From positions 186,001 through 250,000 of the forward strand of contig OZ244892.1 of the NCBI GenBank assembly GCA_965221465.1: a stretch of DNA of 64,000 nucleotides, in the 5' to 3' direction. Shown here piece by piece: positions 43,280-52,020 of the stretch. Position 1 is the stretch's first letter; each line of letters starts with the position of its first letter. Made by a program: the position numbers and the translations under genes. Source of the DNA: Azophilus sp965221465. GTDB lineage: Bacteria; Pseudomonadota; Gammaproteobacteria; Pseudomonadales; Azotimanducaceae. The notes below the pieces were generated by a model. That model was not told where the DNA came from. It searched no databases and was given only the letters and a program-made list of their open reading frames with translations.

Positions 43280-44464
43280 TCAAGCCGCCGGGTTCAGAAT
43301 TTCCCGGGGGTCGACATCTGCCGCCGAGTTGGCCGGGCAACCGCCGCGAAGCATGGCCTCCGCCATCTCGTCGGCGGCCGCGATGGCCGGCTGGCCCGTG
43401 CGTGCGGCCGCATCGAATACTGCCGTCAGCCGCTGCGGAATGCGCTGAATCTCGTCGATGAGGCATTTCCGGGTGTAGCCCGCTGGCCCGCCTCCGTCGC
43501 CAGCTTTCGTCGCGAGGGCGAGTGCATCGGCGTCCGCAGCAGGAAGTTGTTGACCGATGCGGGCCAGGTACTCGCGGGCGATGCAGATGACCCCGCCGCT
43601 GTTGATCAGGTAGTCGGGGGCGAAAAGGATACCGCGCGCGTCGAGGCGAATCGCGTCATCGGCGGTTTCCAGTTGATTGTTGGCGGCGCCGGCGACGACG
43701 CTGCACTTCAGTTCGGGAATGCTCCGCGCGTTCAACACGGCGCCGAGGGCGCAGGGTGCGAGTATCTCCACATCCTGAGTCAGAATTGCCCCGGGCGGAA
43801 CGGCCCTGGCTCCGAATGTCTCAACGACTCGCCGGAGGTTTGCGGCGTTCACGTCCGCGACGACAAGTCGCGCGCCGCGCTCGGCAAGCAGCCGACACAG
43901 ATGAAAGCCGACATGTCCGACGCCCTGGACGGCCACGCGCAATCCCTCGAGCGAATCGACCCCGAGCTGTCGCCGCGCGGCAACTTCGATGCCAAGAGCG
44001 ACGCCGAGTGCCGTCCAGGGGGAAGGGTCGCCGCCGACGGCGCCGTCCGCCTGGGGCAGACCGGAGACATATCTCGTTCGTGTTCCGGCCGCGGCGATGT
44101 CGTCGGTGGAGACTCCGACATCCTCACCGGTGATGTAACGGCCGCCCAGGGAGTCGACGGCAGTGCCGAGGGCGCGAAAGACAGCTGGGGATTTGGCTTC
44201 CCCGGGGTTGCAGAGCATCACGCATTTGCCCCCACCGAACGGCAGGCCGGCCAGGGCGTTCTTGTAGCTCATCCCCTTCGAAAGGCGCAGCACATCGTAA
44301 AGTGCCGCTTCTTCGGATGCGTAGTGCCAGCGGCGACAGCCGCCCGTCGCGGGGCCGAGCGCCGTGGAGTGGATCGCGACGATCGCTCGCAGGCCGGTCG
44401 TCCTGTCCATGAAGTGGTGAACGGCTTCGTGGCCGTCGAAAGCGGGGTTGTCGAAAACGTGCAT
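43280..44464 (-). CDS. Leucine/Glu-Phe-Val dehydrogenase family protein
   Basis: A 394-residue NAD-dependent amino-acid dehydrogenase. It has TALGPATGGCRRWHY, LRLSKGMSYKNALAGLPFGG with the catalytic Lys, the Asp in GRYITGEDVGVSTDDI, a Rossmann motif VAVQGVGHVGFHLCRLL and AGAANNQL. It reversibly deaminates branched-chain or related amino acids. Near the C-terminus an extra segment, QLPAADADALALATKAGD, sits between EYLARIG and GYTRKCLIDEI. Its DNA (43497-43563) matches dispersed repeat family B, so an element appears to be inserted in frame. An ACGTGAAT/ATTCACGT inverted repeat lies upstream. Confidence 0.9.
   Translation of the reverse strand: MHVFDNPAFDGHEAVHHFMDRTTGLRAIVAIHSTALGPATGGCRRWHYASEEAALYDVLRLSKGMSYKNALAGLPFGGGKCVMLCNPGEAKSPAVFRALGTAVDSLGGRYITGEDVGVSTDDIAAAGTRTRYVSGLPQADGAVGGDPSPWTALGVALGIEVAARRQLGVDSLEGLRVAVQGVGHVGFHLCRLLAERGARLVVADVNAANLRRVVETFGARAVPPGAILTQDVEILAPCALGAVLNARSIPELKCSVVAGAANNQLETADDAIRLDARGILFAPDYLINSGGVICIAREYLARIGQQLPAADADALALATKAGDGGGPAGYTRKCLIDEIQRIPQRLTAVFDAAARTGQPAIAAADEMAEAMLRGGCPANSAADVDPREILNPAA
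43497..43563 (+). repeat. Family B repeat inserted in leucine dehydrogenase coding sequence
   Basis: The DNA reads GCCAGCTTTCGTCGCGAGGG, then GAGTGCATCGGCGTCCGCAG and CAGGAAGTTGTTGACCGATG. This joins a family B left end directly to a right end. It differs from the reverse strand of the 34031-34080 copy by about 6 of 45 bases over the right-end block. The insertion keeps the reading frame open and adds roughly 22 residues. Confidence 0.6.
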
Positions 44465-44835
44465 TTGAAACGCTCCGTTGCAGCTTGGCTTCAGCTCGAG
44501 ACAAATTACTTTACCAATAGGGGAAATGCTGTTCTATTTTCACGATCTTACCGAAAAATAGCGCAATAAATATGCGATATCGGAACGTGAATCGAATTGA
44601 TAATTCACGTGCAACTGGGAACAGGAACGTCACGCCGATGAACGCCTGCAGATCGAGTTCATCAGGTTCCATGACTCTCGGCGGCAGGAGGATTAGTAGA
44701 GTTCTCGTCAATCCGCGGCGTCGCGGGCGCTTACCGTGCTCGAGCGCACGACGGCAGCTTGCTGTAGCGTTGCGCCGCTATTGACAGCCGCAGTCGTTCA
44801 TTCGTGAACAGGTGGGGCGAGAGCCCCGGGCGTGG
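44465..44835. other. Intergenic region without recognisable gene
   Basis: This lies between the leucine dehydrogenase start and the stop of the selenoprotein candidate. The only structure seen is an 8-base inverted repeat ACGTGAAT (44585-44592) / ATTCACGT (44603-44610), possibly an operator, and an AT-rich tract around 44515-44580 suited to a promoter. Near 44797 is GTTCATTCGTGAACAGG, a motif also found near 61158 and 54091. Confidence 0.4.
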
Positions 44836-45180
44836 CTAGTCGAATACTTCGCTGAAGACACCTTCGTTGAAGCCGACCAGCAGGGTGTCGCCGACGCGCA
44901 GGGTGGGTGCCCGCAGGTTGCCCGTCGACCCCAGCATGGCGGTCACGGCCTCGTCGGAGAGCCGGTAATCGCCGGTGAACGCCTGCAGTTTTCTGCCCTT
45001 GGCGACGTGAGCGGTCGCAGCAGATTGCAGGAGCGCCACCGCGTCGTCGCGCTGCAGTTTGCGGCTGGCCGGAACGGTTTCGGCCACCTCGATGTTCCTC
45101 GCCTCCAGAAACTTGGAGGCCCGCTTGCAGCTTGTTCAGCCGCTGCGGAAGTAATACCAGTCGACCCTGGTTGCAGTCAT
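44836..45180 (-). CDS. ArsC/glutaredoxin-like probable selenoprotein (in-frame UGA at UxxC)
   Basis: Read through the TGA at 45138-45136, the gene gives 114 residues: MTATRVDWYYFRSG-U-TSCKR, ASKFLEARNIEVAETVPASR, and a C-terminal STGNLRAPTLRVGDTLLVGF. This is a thioredoxin-fold ArsC-like protein of normal length. The UGA occupies the first Cys of the redox CxxC, the usual site for selenocysteine. Sixteen bases after it begins a perfect 7-bp hairpin with loop AGUUUC, suited to a bacterial SECIS. The ATG at 45180 follows GGAAG. Without readthrough only the C-terminal part would be called. It probably acts as a thiol/selenol oxidoreductase; the substrate is unknown. It is divergent from cstA. 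Confidence 0.8.
45101..45120 (-). promoter_or_regulatory. Candidate bacterial SECIS hairpin
   Basis: On the minus strand, GCCUCCA pairs perfectly with UGGAGGC around the loop AGUUUC. The loop carries a GU at positions 24-25 after the UGA codon, matching the spacing and apical G/U expected for SelB recognition. Confidence 0.65.
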
Positions 45181-45376
45181 GGTTCTTCCAACCCCTGAGG
45201 GGACGATGCCTCACCCCGAAGAAAGAGCGATGTTCGACCGCGGACCGGAGCCATCCGGCAACCGAGCCCGCGAACTCCAGGAGTCTAGTAGATTGGAACC
45301 CATCCCGCCACCACCCTTGGGCAAGATCGACCTCCCCTGATATGCTCGCCGCGTCATCGGGGATCGGGAACGCTTC

Positions 45377-47110
45377 ATGCACTCGGTGTTCATCGTGCTG
45401 CTCGGCATCGCCGGGATGTGCTTCGGCTGGTTCGTCTATTCGCGGTTCGTCGCCAACCGCATCTTCCGGCTCGACCCCGACTTCGTGACGCCTGCCCACC
45501 GGTTCAACGACGGCGTCGACTTCGTGCCGACCAACCGCTACGTGCTCTGGGGCCACCACTTCACCTCCGTGGCAGGCGCAGCCCCGATCGTCGGGCCGGC
45601 CATCGCCGTCTATTGGGGCTGGGCGCCGGCGGTCGCCTGGGTGGTGCTGGGCACGGTCTTTTTCGCGGGTGTGCACGACTTCGGGGCTCTCTGGGCCAGC
45701 AACCGCCACAAGGCGCGATCCATCGGTGCATTGTCGGAATCCGTCGTCGGCGCTCGAACCCGCAAGCTCTACATGGTGGTGGTATTCCTGTTGTTGCTGA
45801 TGGTGAACTCGGTGTTCGGTGTGATCATCGCCCGGGCGTTCGTCGACACGCCCAGTGCGGTGTTCCCGGCCTGGGCCGCGATTGTCGTCGCGCTGGCGAT
45901 CGGTCAACTCGTGCACCGCAAGTTCAATCTGATCGCGCTCACCGTCGGCGGCGTCACGGCGTTGTACGTATCGATTTATGTCGGCGATCTCATGCCCCTG
46001 GAACTGCCCGCGATGTTCGGGCTGTCGCCCCAGGCCAACTGGATACTGATTCTCTTTCTATACGCAGCCGTGGCCTCGATGCTGCCCGTCTGGGTGCTGC
46101 TGCAGCCGCGCGATTTCATCAATGGGGTGCAACTCTTCCTGGGCCTCGCATTGCTGTACGGGGCGGTGCTCCTGGTCATGCCCGACATCGCTGCGCCAGC
46201 CTTCAACGACCGATTGGACGAGAGCGCGCCATCGATCGTGCCGCTCCTGTTCGTGACCATCGCCTGCGGCGCGGTTTCGGGTTTTCATGGCATCGTCGCT
46301 TCGGGCACCACGGCCAAGCAACTCGACCGCGAGCCGGATGCGCGTTTCGTCGGCTATCTCGGCGCCGTTGGCGAGGGGTTGCTGGCGCTGATCACCATTG
46401 TCGCCGTGACCGGGGTGACGCTGGCCGCAACCACGGAAGAGTGGCACGCGATGTACGGAGAATTCGGCAAGGCGGGCGCATCGTCGTTCATTCAGGGCGG
46501 GGCCGGCCTGATCGGTTCCGGTTGGGGAATCCCCGAGGGGGTTGCCCAGACGCTCCTGGCGACGATGATCGTGCTGTTCGCGGGCACCACCATGGATTCC
46601 GGTGTGCGCCTGCAACGCTACATCATTCAGGAGTGGGGCGAGATCTACAGCGTTCCCGCACTCGGCAACAACGTGCTGGCGACGGCGCTGGCCGTGGGCG
46701 CCTGCCTGATGCTGGCATTCGGGGCGGGCGGAGCATCCGGCGACGGCGGGCTGGTGCTCTGGCCGCTATTCGGGTCGACCAACCAGATTCTCGCCGGGCT
46801 GACCCTTCTGGTGATTACCGTCATGCTGATGAAGCTGGGCCGTCCGGCCTGGTACACGATGGCGCCGATGCTGTTCGTGCTCGCCATGTCGTTCTCGGCA
46901 GGCCTGGTGACACTGCATCGGCTTTTCGGAGCGGGCAATTATCTGCTGGTGGGTATCGGGGCCGTTGTTCTGGCGACCAGCCTGCTGGTCATGCTGGAAG
47001 CCGTCTCGGTGATCGTCTCGCTGAGAAGCGGCAATCAACGGGGGCCGGAGGCGGCGAGTGCTGCGGGGCTCGATGATGTGCCCGGTTCCAATCCTGTGGA
47101 TGCGCGTTGA
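45377..47110 (+). CDS. cstA: Carbon starvation protein CstA family transporter
   Basis: A 577-residue polytopic inner-membrane protein with the CstA N-terminus: YSRFVANRIFRLDPDFVTPA, HRFNDGVDFVPTNRYVLWGH and HHFTSVAGAAPIVGPAIAVY. It also has ISGFHGIVASGTT-like and MDSGVRLQRYIIQE segments. It has some 14-16 hydrophobic helices. CstA proteins import peptides or pyruvate, often under carbon limitation. The downstream small partner (YbdD-like) usual in enterics is not seen. The stop codon abuts the family B repeat/array. Confidence 0.93.
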   Translation: MHSVFIVLLGIAGMCFGWFVYSRFVANRIFRLDPDFVTPAHRFNDGVDFVPTNRYVLWGHHFTSVAGAAPIVGPAIAVYWGWAPAVAWVVLGTVFFAGVHDFGALWASNRHKARSIGALSESVVGARTRKLYMVVVFLLLLMVNSVFGVIIARAFVDTPSAVFPAWAAIVVALAIGQLVHRKFNLIALTVGGVTALYVSIYVGDLMPLELPAMFGLSPQANWILILFLYAAVASMLPVWVLLQPRDFINGVQLFLGLALLYGAVLLVMPDIAAPAFNDRLDESAPSIVPLLFVTIACGAVSGFHGIVASGTTAKQLDREPDARFVGYLGAVGEGLLALITIVAVTGVTLAATTEEWHAMYGEFGKAGASSFIQGGAGLIGSGWGIPEGVAQTLLATMIVLFAGTTMDSGVRLQRYIIQEWGEIYSVPALGNNVLATALAVGACLMLAFGAGGASGDGGLVLWPLFGSTNQILAGLTLLVITVMLMKLGRPAWYTMAPMLFVLAMSFSAGLVTLHRLFGAGNYLLVGIGAVVLATSLLVMLEAVSVIVSLRSGNQRGPEAASAAGLDDVPGSNPVDAR

Positions 47111-47184
47111 TCCCGCGCTTCAGCAATCGGTGGAATGGCATCGCGGCGGCGACGGGGATTCTTCGCCACCAGCCCGAACATCAC

Positions 47185-47435
47185 ACCAACTTTCGTGGCG
47201 AGGGCGTCGACGTTTCGTCGCTGAAGAAAGACGTTTCGTCGCTGAAGAAAGACGTTTCGTCGCTGAAGAAAGACGTTTCGTCGCTGAAGAAAGACGTTTC
47301 GTCGCTGAAGAAAGACGTTTCGTCGCTGAAGAAAGACGTTTCGTTGCTGCAGCAAAACGCGCCGTCCTGCGCGGCCGGGCTTACGCGAGTGCATCTGCGG
47401 CCGCAGCAGGAAGCTGGTGAGATATCCGGGCCAGT
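47185..47435 (+). repeat. Family B repeat carrying a 21-bp tandem array
   Basis: The left end CACACCAACTTTCGTGGCGA precedes six exact copies plus one degenerate copy of GACGTTTCGTCGCTGAAGAA+A (21 bases each, 47209-47355). The right block GCGAGTGCATCTGCGGCCGC leads into AGCAGGAAGCTGGTGAGATA. Each unit is seven codons, and several frames stay open through it; the forward frame in phase with the next gene reads heptads DVSSLKK. Other family B copies have only one or two units, so the array is a local expansion. Confidence 0.9.
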
Positions 47436-47463
47436 CCGTGCGAAAGGGTTGGAGAGTCTCGAA

Positions 47464-48369
47464 ATGATCCGCGGCTGGCTGTGCCTGTCGTTGCTGCTCA
47501 TCGCGGCCGGCTGTTCGGAAGGAACGCCGGAAACCGATGCGCCCCCTGCCGATGCGCCGGCGCAGCGCGCGCCAGCGGGCGTATCGGTATTGCCGGCGCC
47601 GGCGATCGAGAACGATACGTTGCAATCGGCTGCACTGGCGCAGGCTTTCTCGGAACTCGATGTCGAGGGTGCGAGCGTCCGGCTGATCGACCGGGAGGGC
47701 AATCCGCTGTTGTTGATTCGGCTTGCCCTCGATGCTTACGAACCGGTGCTCATCGGTGGCCGGCCAGGCGGCGTGACGGCGGCGGACGCGCTTGCCGAGG
47801 CTCAGGTTGTCGTGGGCAGCGGGTTTGTCTCCCACGTGAACTCGCTCTCGCCGGTGGGGCTCTTGCAGATCGACGGCGAGATGCTGAGCGAGATGCAACC
47901 CTACGGATATACCCGGGTGCTGGGCCTGCGCTCCGACGGGCTGGGCATTCTCGGCCATCGTGAATTCCACCGGGGCATGTACCCTTCGGCGGTGCAACTC
48001 GGCCCGGGCATCGTCGAACAGGGGGTTCTGGACATTTCGGAACGGGATCTTGACCGGCCCCGTTACCTTCGCGCCTTTGTCGCTACCTGTGGGGCTGCGG
48101 CGCTGGCCGGAGTCTCGCTGCGCCCGATGCACCTCTTCACCCTGGGGCAACAGTTGCTCGAGTTCTTCGAGAAGGCCGGGCTGGTCTGCGATGAGGTGGT
48201 CAACCTGGCTGGAGACAGGGAGGCGCTGCTGGCGATGGCGGCTCCCGAGGGCGACCGATTCGCCTACTTCGGCCATCCGCAGACGGCCAAGGCCACGCTG
48301 ATCGGGTTCAGAACACGAGATCGGGAACGCGCAACGACATTGCGCGCTTACGGCGCGGATACCAGATAG
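47464..48369 (+). CDS. Lipoprotein, phosphodiester glycosidase (NAGPA)-like
   Basis: A 301-residue exported protein with a lipobox (LSLLLIAAGCSEG) at the N-terminus, then a low-complexity Ala/Pro linker. The globular part contains VGSGFVSHVNSLSPVGLLQI, RVLGLRSDGLGILGHREF, PSAVQLGPGIVEQG and late EVVNLAGDREALLAM. It follows the plan of the phosphodiester glycosidase/NAGPA domain, with some of the usual Gly/Asp residues changed. The function is uncertain. The frame is continuous with the upstream 21-bp array, but the ATG at 47464 immediately before the signal sequence is clearly the biological start. Confidence 0.65.
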   Translation: MIRGWLCLSLLLIAAGCSEGTPETDAPPADAPAQRAPAGVSVLPAPAIENDTLQSAALAQAFSELDVEGASVRLIDREGNPLLLIRLALDAYEPVLIGGRPGGVTAADALAEAQVVVGSGFVSHVNSLSPVGLLQIDGEMLSEMQPYGYTRVLGLRSDGLGILGHREFHRGMYPSAVQLGPGIVEQGVLDISERDLDRPRYLRAFVATCGAAALAGVSLRPMHLFTLGQQLLEFFEKAGLVCDEVVNLAGDREALLAMAAPEGDRFAYFGHPQTAKATLIGFRTRDRERATTLRAYGADTR

Positions 48370-48616
48370 CGCCCATACCGCTGGGGTTCAATTGCCCCTC
48401 AGTTGCGGATCGATCGACGCTTCAGCGATCGATCTGATCCAGGGCTACTCGCCGACCCAGAACTGCCTGGGCCGGAACTCACAGGCCCCGGAGACCACAG
48501 GCCGGCAAAAAAGTGACTCGATCAAGCCGCCTGCAAACTGCGGAATCAAGCGGTGTTGGCGGGCGGCGCCGAAACGCCGCCCGCCAACTAACCATCAATC
48601 GCCTTGCGGCGACGTG

Positions 48617-48946
48617 TTATGCGCTCTTCAGGCGATTCACGATTCGCACAACCAGAATCGTGCCCACCGCGCCGTACAGTGCCGTGGCCTGTTGATCCAG
48701 GATGGCGTCCAGATAGCTGCCGATCATTGGAATGTTGCCGAGGACATCCGCGCCGGCCGCTGCGCCAACAGCGATAGTGACGGCCAGAAAGCCGGTCGCG
48801 TCTTCGGCATCGACTGCCATTGCGCCATGAACGATCCCGAGAACGACCAGTGCCAACGGCAGCAGGTTCATGGGAACCAAACCGGGCGCCAGACCTTCTA
48901 TGACCGACGCCAGCGCAGCCAGCCCGACAATGACTCTTGTCGCCAT
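48617..48946 (-). CDS. Small four-helix membrane protein, hypothetical
   Basis: A 109-residue hydrophobic protein starting MATRVIVGLAALASVIEGLA, with four predicted membrane stretches (for example LPLALVVLGIVHGAMAV, GFLAVTIAVGAAAGADVLG, ALYGAVGTILVVRIVNRL). The ATG at 48946 is backed by GGGGAAGGA. I do not recognise a functional family. It stands alone between the lipoprotein and the ThDP enzyme. From 48370 to 48616 nothing coding is seen. Confidence 0.75.
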   Translation of the reverse strand: MATRVIVGLAALASVIEGLAPGLVPMNLLPLALVVLGIVHGAMAVDAEDATGFLAVTIAVGAAAGADVLGNIPMIGSYLDAILDQQATALYGAVGTILVVRIVNRLKSA

Positions 48947-49180
48947 ATTCCTTCCCCTCAATCGAAAGTGAGTTTGTTTTGCACACGTTCGATCCCGCGC
49001 CCGCAATCGAGCCCCGGGGTCTCCTGCGTGCACCACCTACTATAAAGGTCATGCACGGGAAAGCAAACGTTCTTTTTTCGGCTCCGGACAGCCTGCCAGG
49101 GGCTCTGACACCTGCCGGTCGATTGCCGGAACTGGCGAGCGGCAGCCGGTCGACGCCGCGGGTGCCGTCCGGCGAGGAGG

Positions 49181-50845
49181 TCAAACCTTGCCGGAAATCA
49201 CCAGGTCGACGAGAAACGGCGCACCCGAGGCAAATCCCCTGCGTACCGCCGGCCCAATCTGGTCCGGGTCGGTAATCTGTACGCCGTCCACACCCATGCC
49301 GCGCGCCATTTCCACGAAACCGAGTGCCGGGTCGGTCAGATCCATATGTGGATAGGGACGATTGGAGCGCGTGTCGAACCGGTGCCGGTAGATGTCCATG
49401 TTGTGCTTCAGCACCCGGTATTCCCGGTTGGATAGCATGACGAACACGATGGGCAGCCGATGGTGGGCGGCGGTCCAGAGCGCCTGGATGCCGTACATGG
49501 CCGACCCGTCGCCGGAGATTGCCAGCACCGGCCGGTCGGGATGAGCCACCTTGGTGCCGATGGCGCCGGCAATGCCCTGGCCGATGCCGCCGCCCTTGCC
49601 GCCGTAGAAGTCGCCGGGCTGATTGAATTCGAAACGGTCCCAGACCTCCAGGGATGCAGTGATGGATTCGTCGGCGATGACGACATCCTCGGGGGCGGCC
49701 TCGGCGACTTCGTGCAGAGCGCGAGCCGTTGACATCGGCCGTGCGTTCCCCAGTTTTTCGAGCCGTGCATGCGCGGCCGCCCGCTCTGCAGCTTTTTCGG
49801 TTGCGAGCGTTGCATTCCGGGCCAGGGCGGCTCGCGCCAGTTCATCCCCGCCCTGCGCGCGCAATTCCCGTTCCAGCTCGACAAGGGCGATATCGAGCCC
49901 GCCGACCAACCCGACAGTCACGGGGTCGTTGCGCGCGAGCAGTTCCGGGCAATTCTGCAGTTCGATGACGTTCGCGCCGGTTGGAAACGCGTCGACGGGG
50001 TCGAACCAGATCTCCTCCCAGAATGTTCCGCCCAGCAGGAATACGAGGTCGTAGCCCGCCAGTGAATCGCGTACGCCGGCAACATCGAGCGGCAGCCGTC
50101 CCTTGTAGTTCGGGTGACGGTTCGGAAAGACAACCTGGGCGCGCAGGCCAACCTGCCACACCGGCGCGCCCAGGGTTTCCGCGAGTGCTACGAAGGCAGC
50201 AAAGGCCCCGGCCGGCGCGATGTCGTCCCCGACCACGATGGCGGGATTGCGGCTGTCGAGCAGCAAGGCAATGGCGCTTGCCACGCCCTGGGGGTCGGGA
50301 GGGCTCTCGAGGTGCAGCTTGGCGGGAGCGACATCCGTTGCGCTGGTTTCCCCCTCCATGACGTTCACCGGCAGCGACACGAAAACGGGCCCGGCAGGTG
50401 GGCGGGCAGCAATCTGGAACGCCCGGCGCAGCATCGGCGCCACTTCGTCCGGAGCCCGGGGTTCCGCGCTCCACTTGACGACCGGCGCGGCCATGGCAAC
50501 CAGGTCGTGGGCGAGCAGGGGTTCGCGCAGCCGGAATCGGGTGTCCTGCTGGCCCGCCGTCACCAGCATCGGCGTCCTTGCCTTCAGCGCCCCGTAAATC
50601 ATGCCGATGGCGTTGCCCAGACCCGGGGCGACATGGAGATTGACGACGGGCGTCCTGCCGCTGGCCTGGGCGTAGTAGTTGGCCGCGCCCACAGCGATGC
50701 CTTCGTGCAGCGCCACGTAGTAGCTGAGCTGTGGATAGTCCATCAGCCGGTCGAGCAGCGAATTTTCCGTGGTGCCGGGGTTGCCGAATATGCTGTCGAC
50801 CCCGTGTGCGACGAGGCTTTCCATGAACACCTGTTGTGCCCGCAT
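49181..50845 (-). CDS. Thiamine diphosphate enzyme, benzoylformate decarboxylase/acetolactate synthase-like
   Basis: A 554-residue ThDP-dependent enzyme with three domains. The N-terminal Pyr domain has GVDSIFGNPGTTENSLLDRL and the catalytic Glu in YYVALHEGIAVGAANYYAQA. The middle domain has RNPAIVVGDDIAPAGAF. The C-terminal PP domain has LAISGDGSAMYGIQALWTAA and the GDG...N ThDP motif ending in MLSNREYRVLKH. The Glu and GDG...N cofactor ligands are intact. The overall pattern fits benzoylformate or phenylglyoxylate decarboxylase-like members better than anabolic acetolactate synthase, and no regulatory subunit is present. It may decarboxylate a 2-oxo acid from aromatic catabolism. Confidence 0.88.
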   Translation of the reverse strand: MRAQQVFMESLVAHGVDSIFGNPGTTENSLLDRLMDYPQLSYYVALHEGIAVGAANYYAQASGRTPVVNLHVAPGLGNAIGMIYGALKARTPMLVTAGQQDTRFRLREPLLAHDLVAMAAPVVKWSAEPRAPDEVAPMLRRAFQIAARPPAGPVFVSLPVNVMEGETSATDVAPAKLHLESPPDPQGVASAIALLLDSRNPAIVVGDDIAPAGAFAAFVALAETLGAPVWQVGLRAQVVFPNRHPNYKGRLPLDVAGVRDSLAGYDLVFLLGGTFWEEIWFDPVDAFPTGANVIELQNCPELLARNDPVTVGLVGGLDIALVELERELRAQGGDELARAALARNATLATEKAAERAAAHARLEKLGNARPMSTARALHEVAEAAPEDVVIADESITASLEVWDRFEFNQPGDFYGGKGGGIGQGIAGAIGTKVAHPDRPVLAISGDGSAMYGIQALWTAAHHRLPIVFVMLSNREYRVLKHNMDIYRHRFDTRSNRPYPHMDLTDPALGFVEMARGMGVDGVQITDPDQIGPAVRRGFASGAPFLVDLVISGKV

Positions 50846-50976
50846 GCTGCTTGCTCCTCAAATCGGTCTGGAGAGGGCTTGCGGCCTAGTAGAGCACAGC
50901 GGCCGGCGTTTGGAAAAACATGCCGGCTATACTGACGCCAAATCTGATTCGGCGTTCAACGGCAAGGACATTCCAT

Positions 50977-51675
50977 ATGGGCGACAACAGCGGCTTTGGG
51001 GGGTTCGGCCCGGCAACGGTGCGGTTTCTCGAAGACCTGGAAGACAATAACAACCGGGCCTGGTTCCAGGAGAACAAGCACCGCTACGAGCGTGAGGTGC
51101 TCGAACCGGCGCTCGCTTTCATCGGTGCGGTGGGGCCCTTGCTGGCCCGGGTATCGGAGTGCTTTACCGCGATTCCGAAGCGAACGGGCGGCTCGCTCAT
51201 GCGCGTCTACCGCGATACCCGCTTCAGCCGGGACAAGACGCCCTACAAGACCAACATCGGCATTCAGTTTCGCCATGAGCAGGGCAGGGATGTTCATGCG
51301 CCGGGCTACTACCTGCACGTGGAGACCACGGGCTGCTTCCTGGGCGCCGGCATGTGGCGGCCGGAACCGGCGGCGCTGAAGGCAATTCGGGAGCGCATTG
51401 TCGATCGCCCCGATGCCTGGCGCACGGTGGTGCGCTCGCGGCGCTTCAAAGGCGAGTTCACCTTGGCGGGCAATACGCTGAAGCGACCGCCAAGAGGCTT
51501 TGCGCCTGATGCGCCCTGGATCGAAGACATCAAGCGCAAGGACTTTATCGGGGTGAGCGATTTCTCCATCGAGCGTGCGGCAGAGTCCGATTTTCCCCGG
51601 GAGGTGGTGGAACGCTTCGCGCAGGCGACGCCGCTGATGCAGTTCCTCTGTGCAGCGGTTGGCGTCGAATTCTGA
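50977..51675 (+). CDS. DUF2461 (TIGR02453) family protein
   Basis: A 232-residue conserved bacterial protein of unknown function. It shows the family signature FGPATVRFLEDLEDNNNRAW with FQENKHRYEREVLEPALAF, RVYRDTRFSRDKTPYKTNIG and YYLHVETTGCFLGAGMWRPE. The ATG at 50977 has AAGGA eight bases before it. It is divergent from the ThDP enzyme gene. No catalytic motif is known for the family. Confidence 0.9.
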   Translation: MGDNSGFGGFGPATVRFLEDLEDNNNRAWFQENKHRYEREVLEPALAFIGAVGPLLARVSECFTAIPKRTGGSLMRVYRDTRFSRDKTPYKTNIGIQFRHEQGRDVHAPGYYLHVETTGCFLGAGMWRPEPAALKAIRERIVDRPDAWRTVVRSRRFKGEFTLAGNTLKRPPRGFAPDAPWIEDIKRKDFIGVSDFSIERAAESDFPREVVERFAQATPLMQFLCAAVGVEF

Positions 51676-52020
51676 CGCTGACACTTGTCGAAGCGATTCT
51701 GCTGCTCGAGCCGGAGGGGTTCACTAATATGCGACTGAGATCGTCCCGTCCTTTTCTCCACGCGTGACATCCTCGCCACGTTGATTCACGAGCACGCGTG
51801 GCCAGGTCCACAATGAATCGTTTCTGCCCGTCGGTTCGCAGGGGCTTTGGTGCGCCCCGGTGGGGATGGCCCTGGTGAATCCGCTTTCCCGTACCGCATC
51901 GACAACGACCGGGGGTTGGCGTCGGCGGACGCTGCACCTGCGGGCAAACTCGCGCCGGACCGAGTGCTCGAACTCCTTGTCAGCATGGCGCGGGAATTGC
52001 TGGCGGCGGCCGGCGCGGGC
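51676..52020. other. Intergenic region, no gene recognised
   Basis: A GC-rich spacer between the convergent DUF2461 and acetoacetyl-CoA synthetase genes. Several frames are open by composition, but none carries a recognisable motif or ribosome site, and no clear hairpin terminator was found. Confidence 0.4.

Noticed and set aside
45418..47076. 552-codon forward frame overlapping cstA
   Set aside because: It is a plus-one frame shadow of cstA, rich in Arg/Gly/Pro, with no membrane segments or motifs.
47209..47355. CRISPR array
   Set aside because: The 21-base units are directly contiguous with no variable spacers and there are no cas genes; it is a simple tandem repeat inside a dispersed element.
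47107..47463. Heptad array as the genuine N-terminus of the downstream lipoprotein
   Set aside because: A lipobox signal peptide must be N-terminal and starts at 47464; the open frame through the repeat is probably incidental, although translation of it was not excluded.
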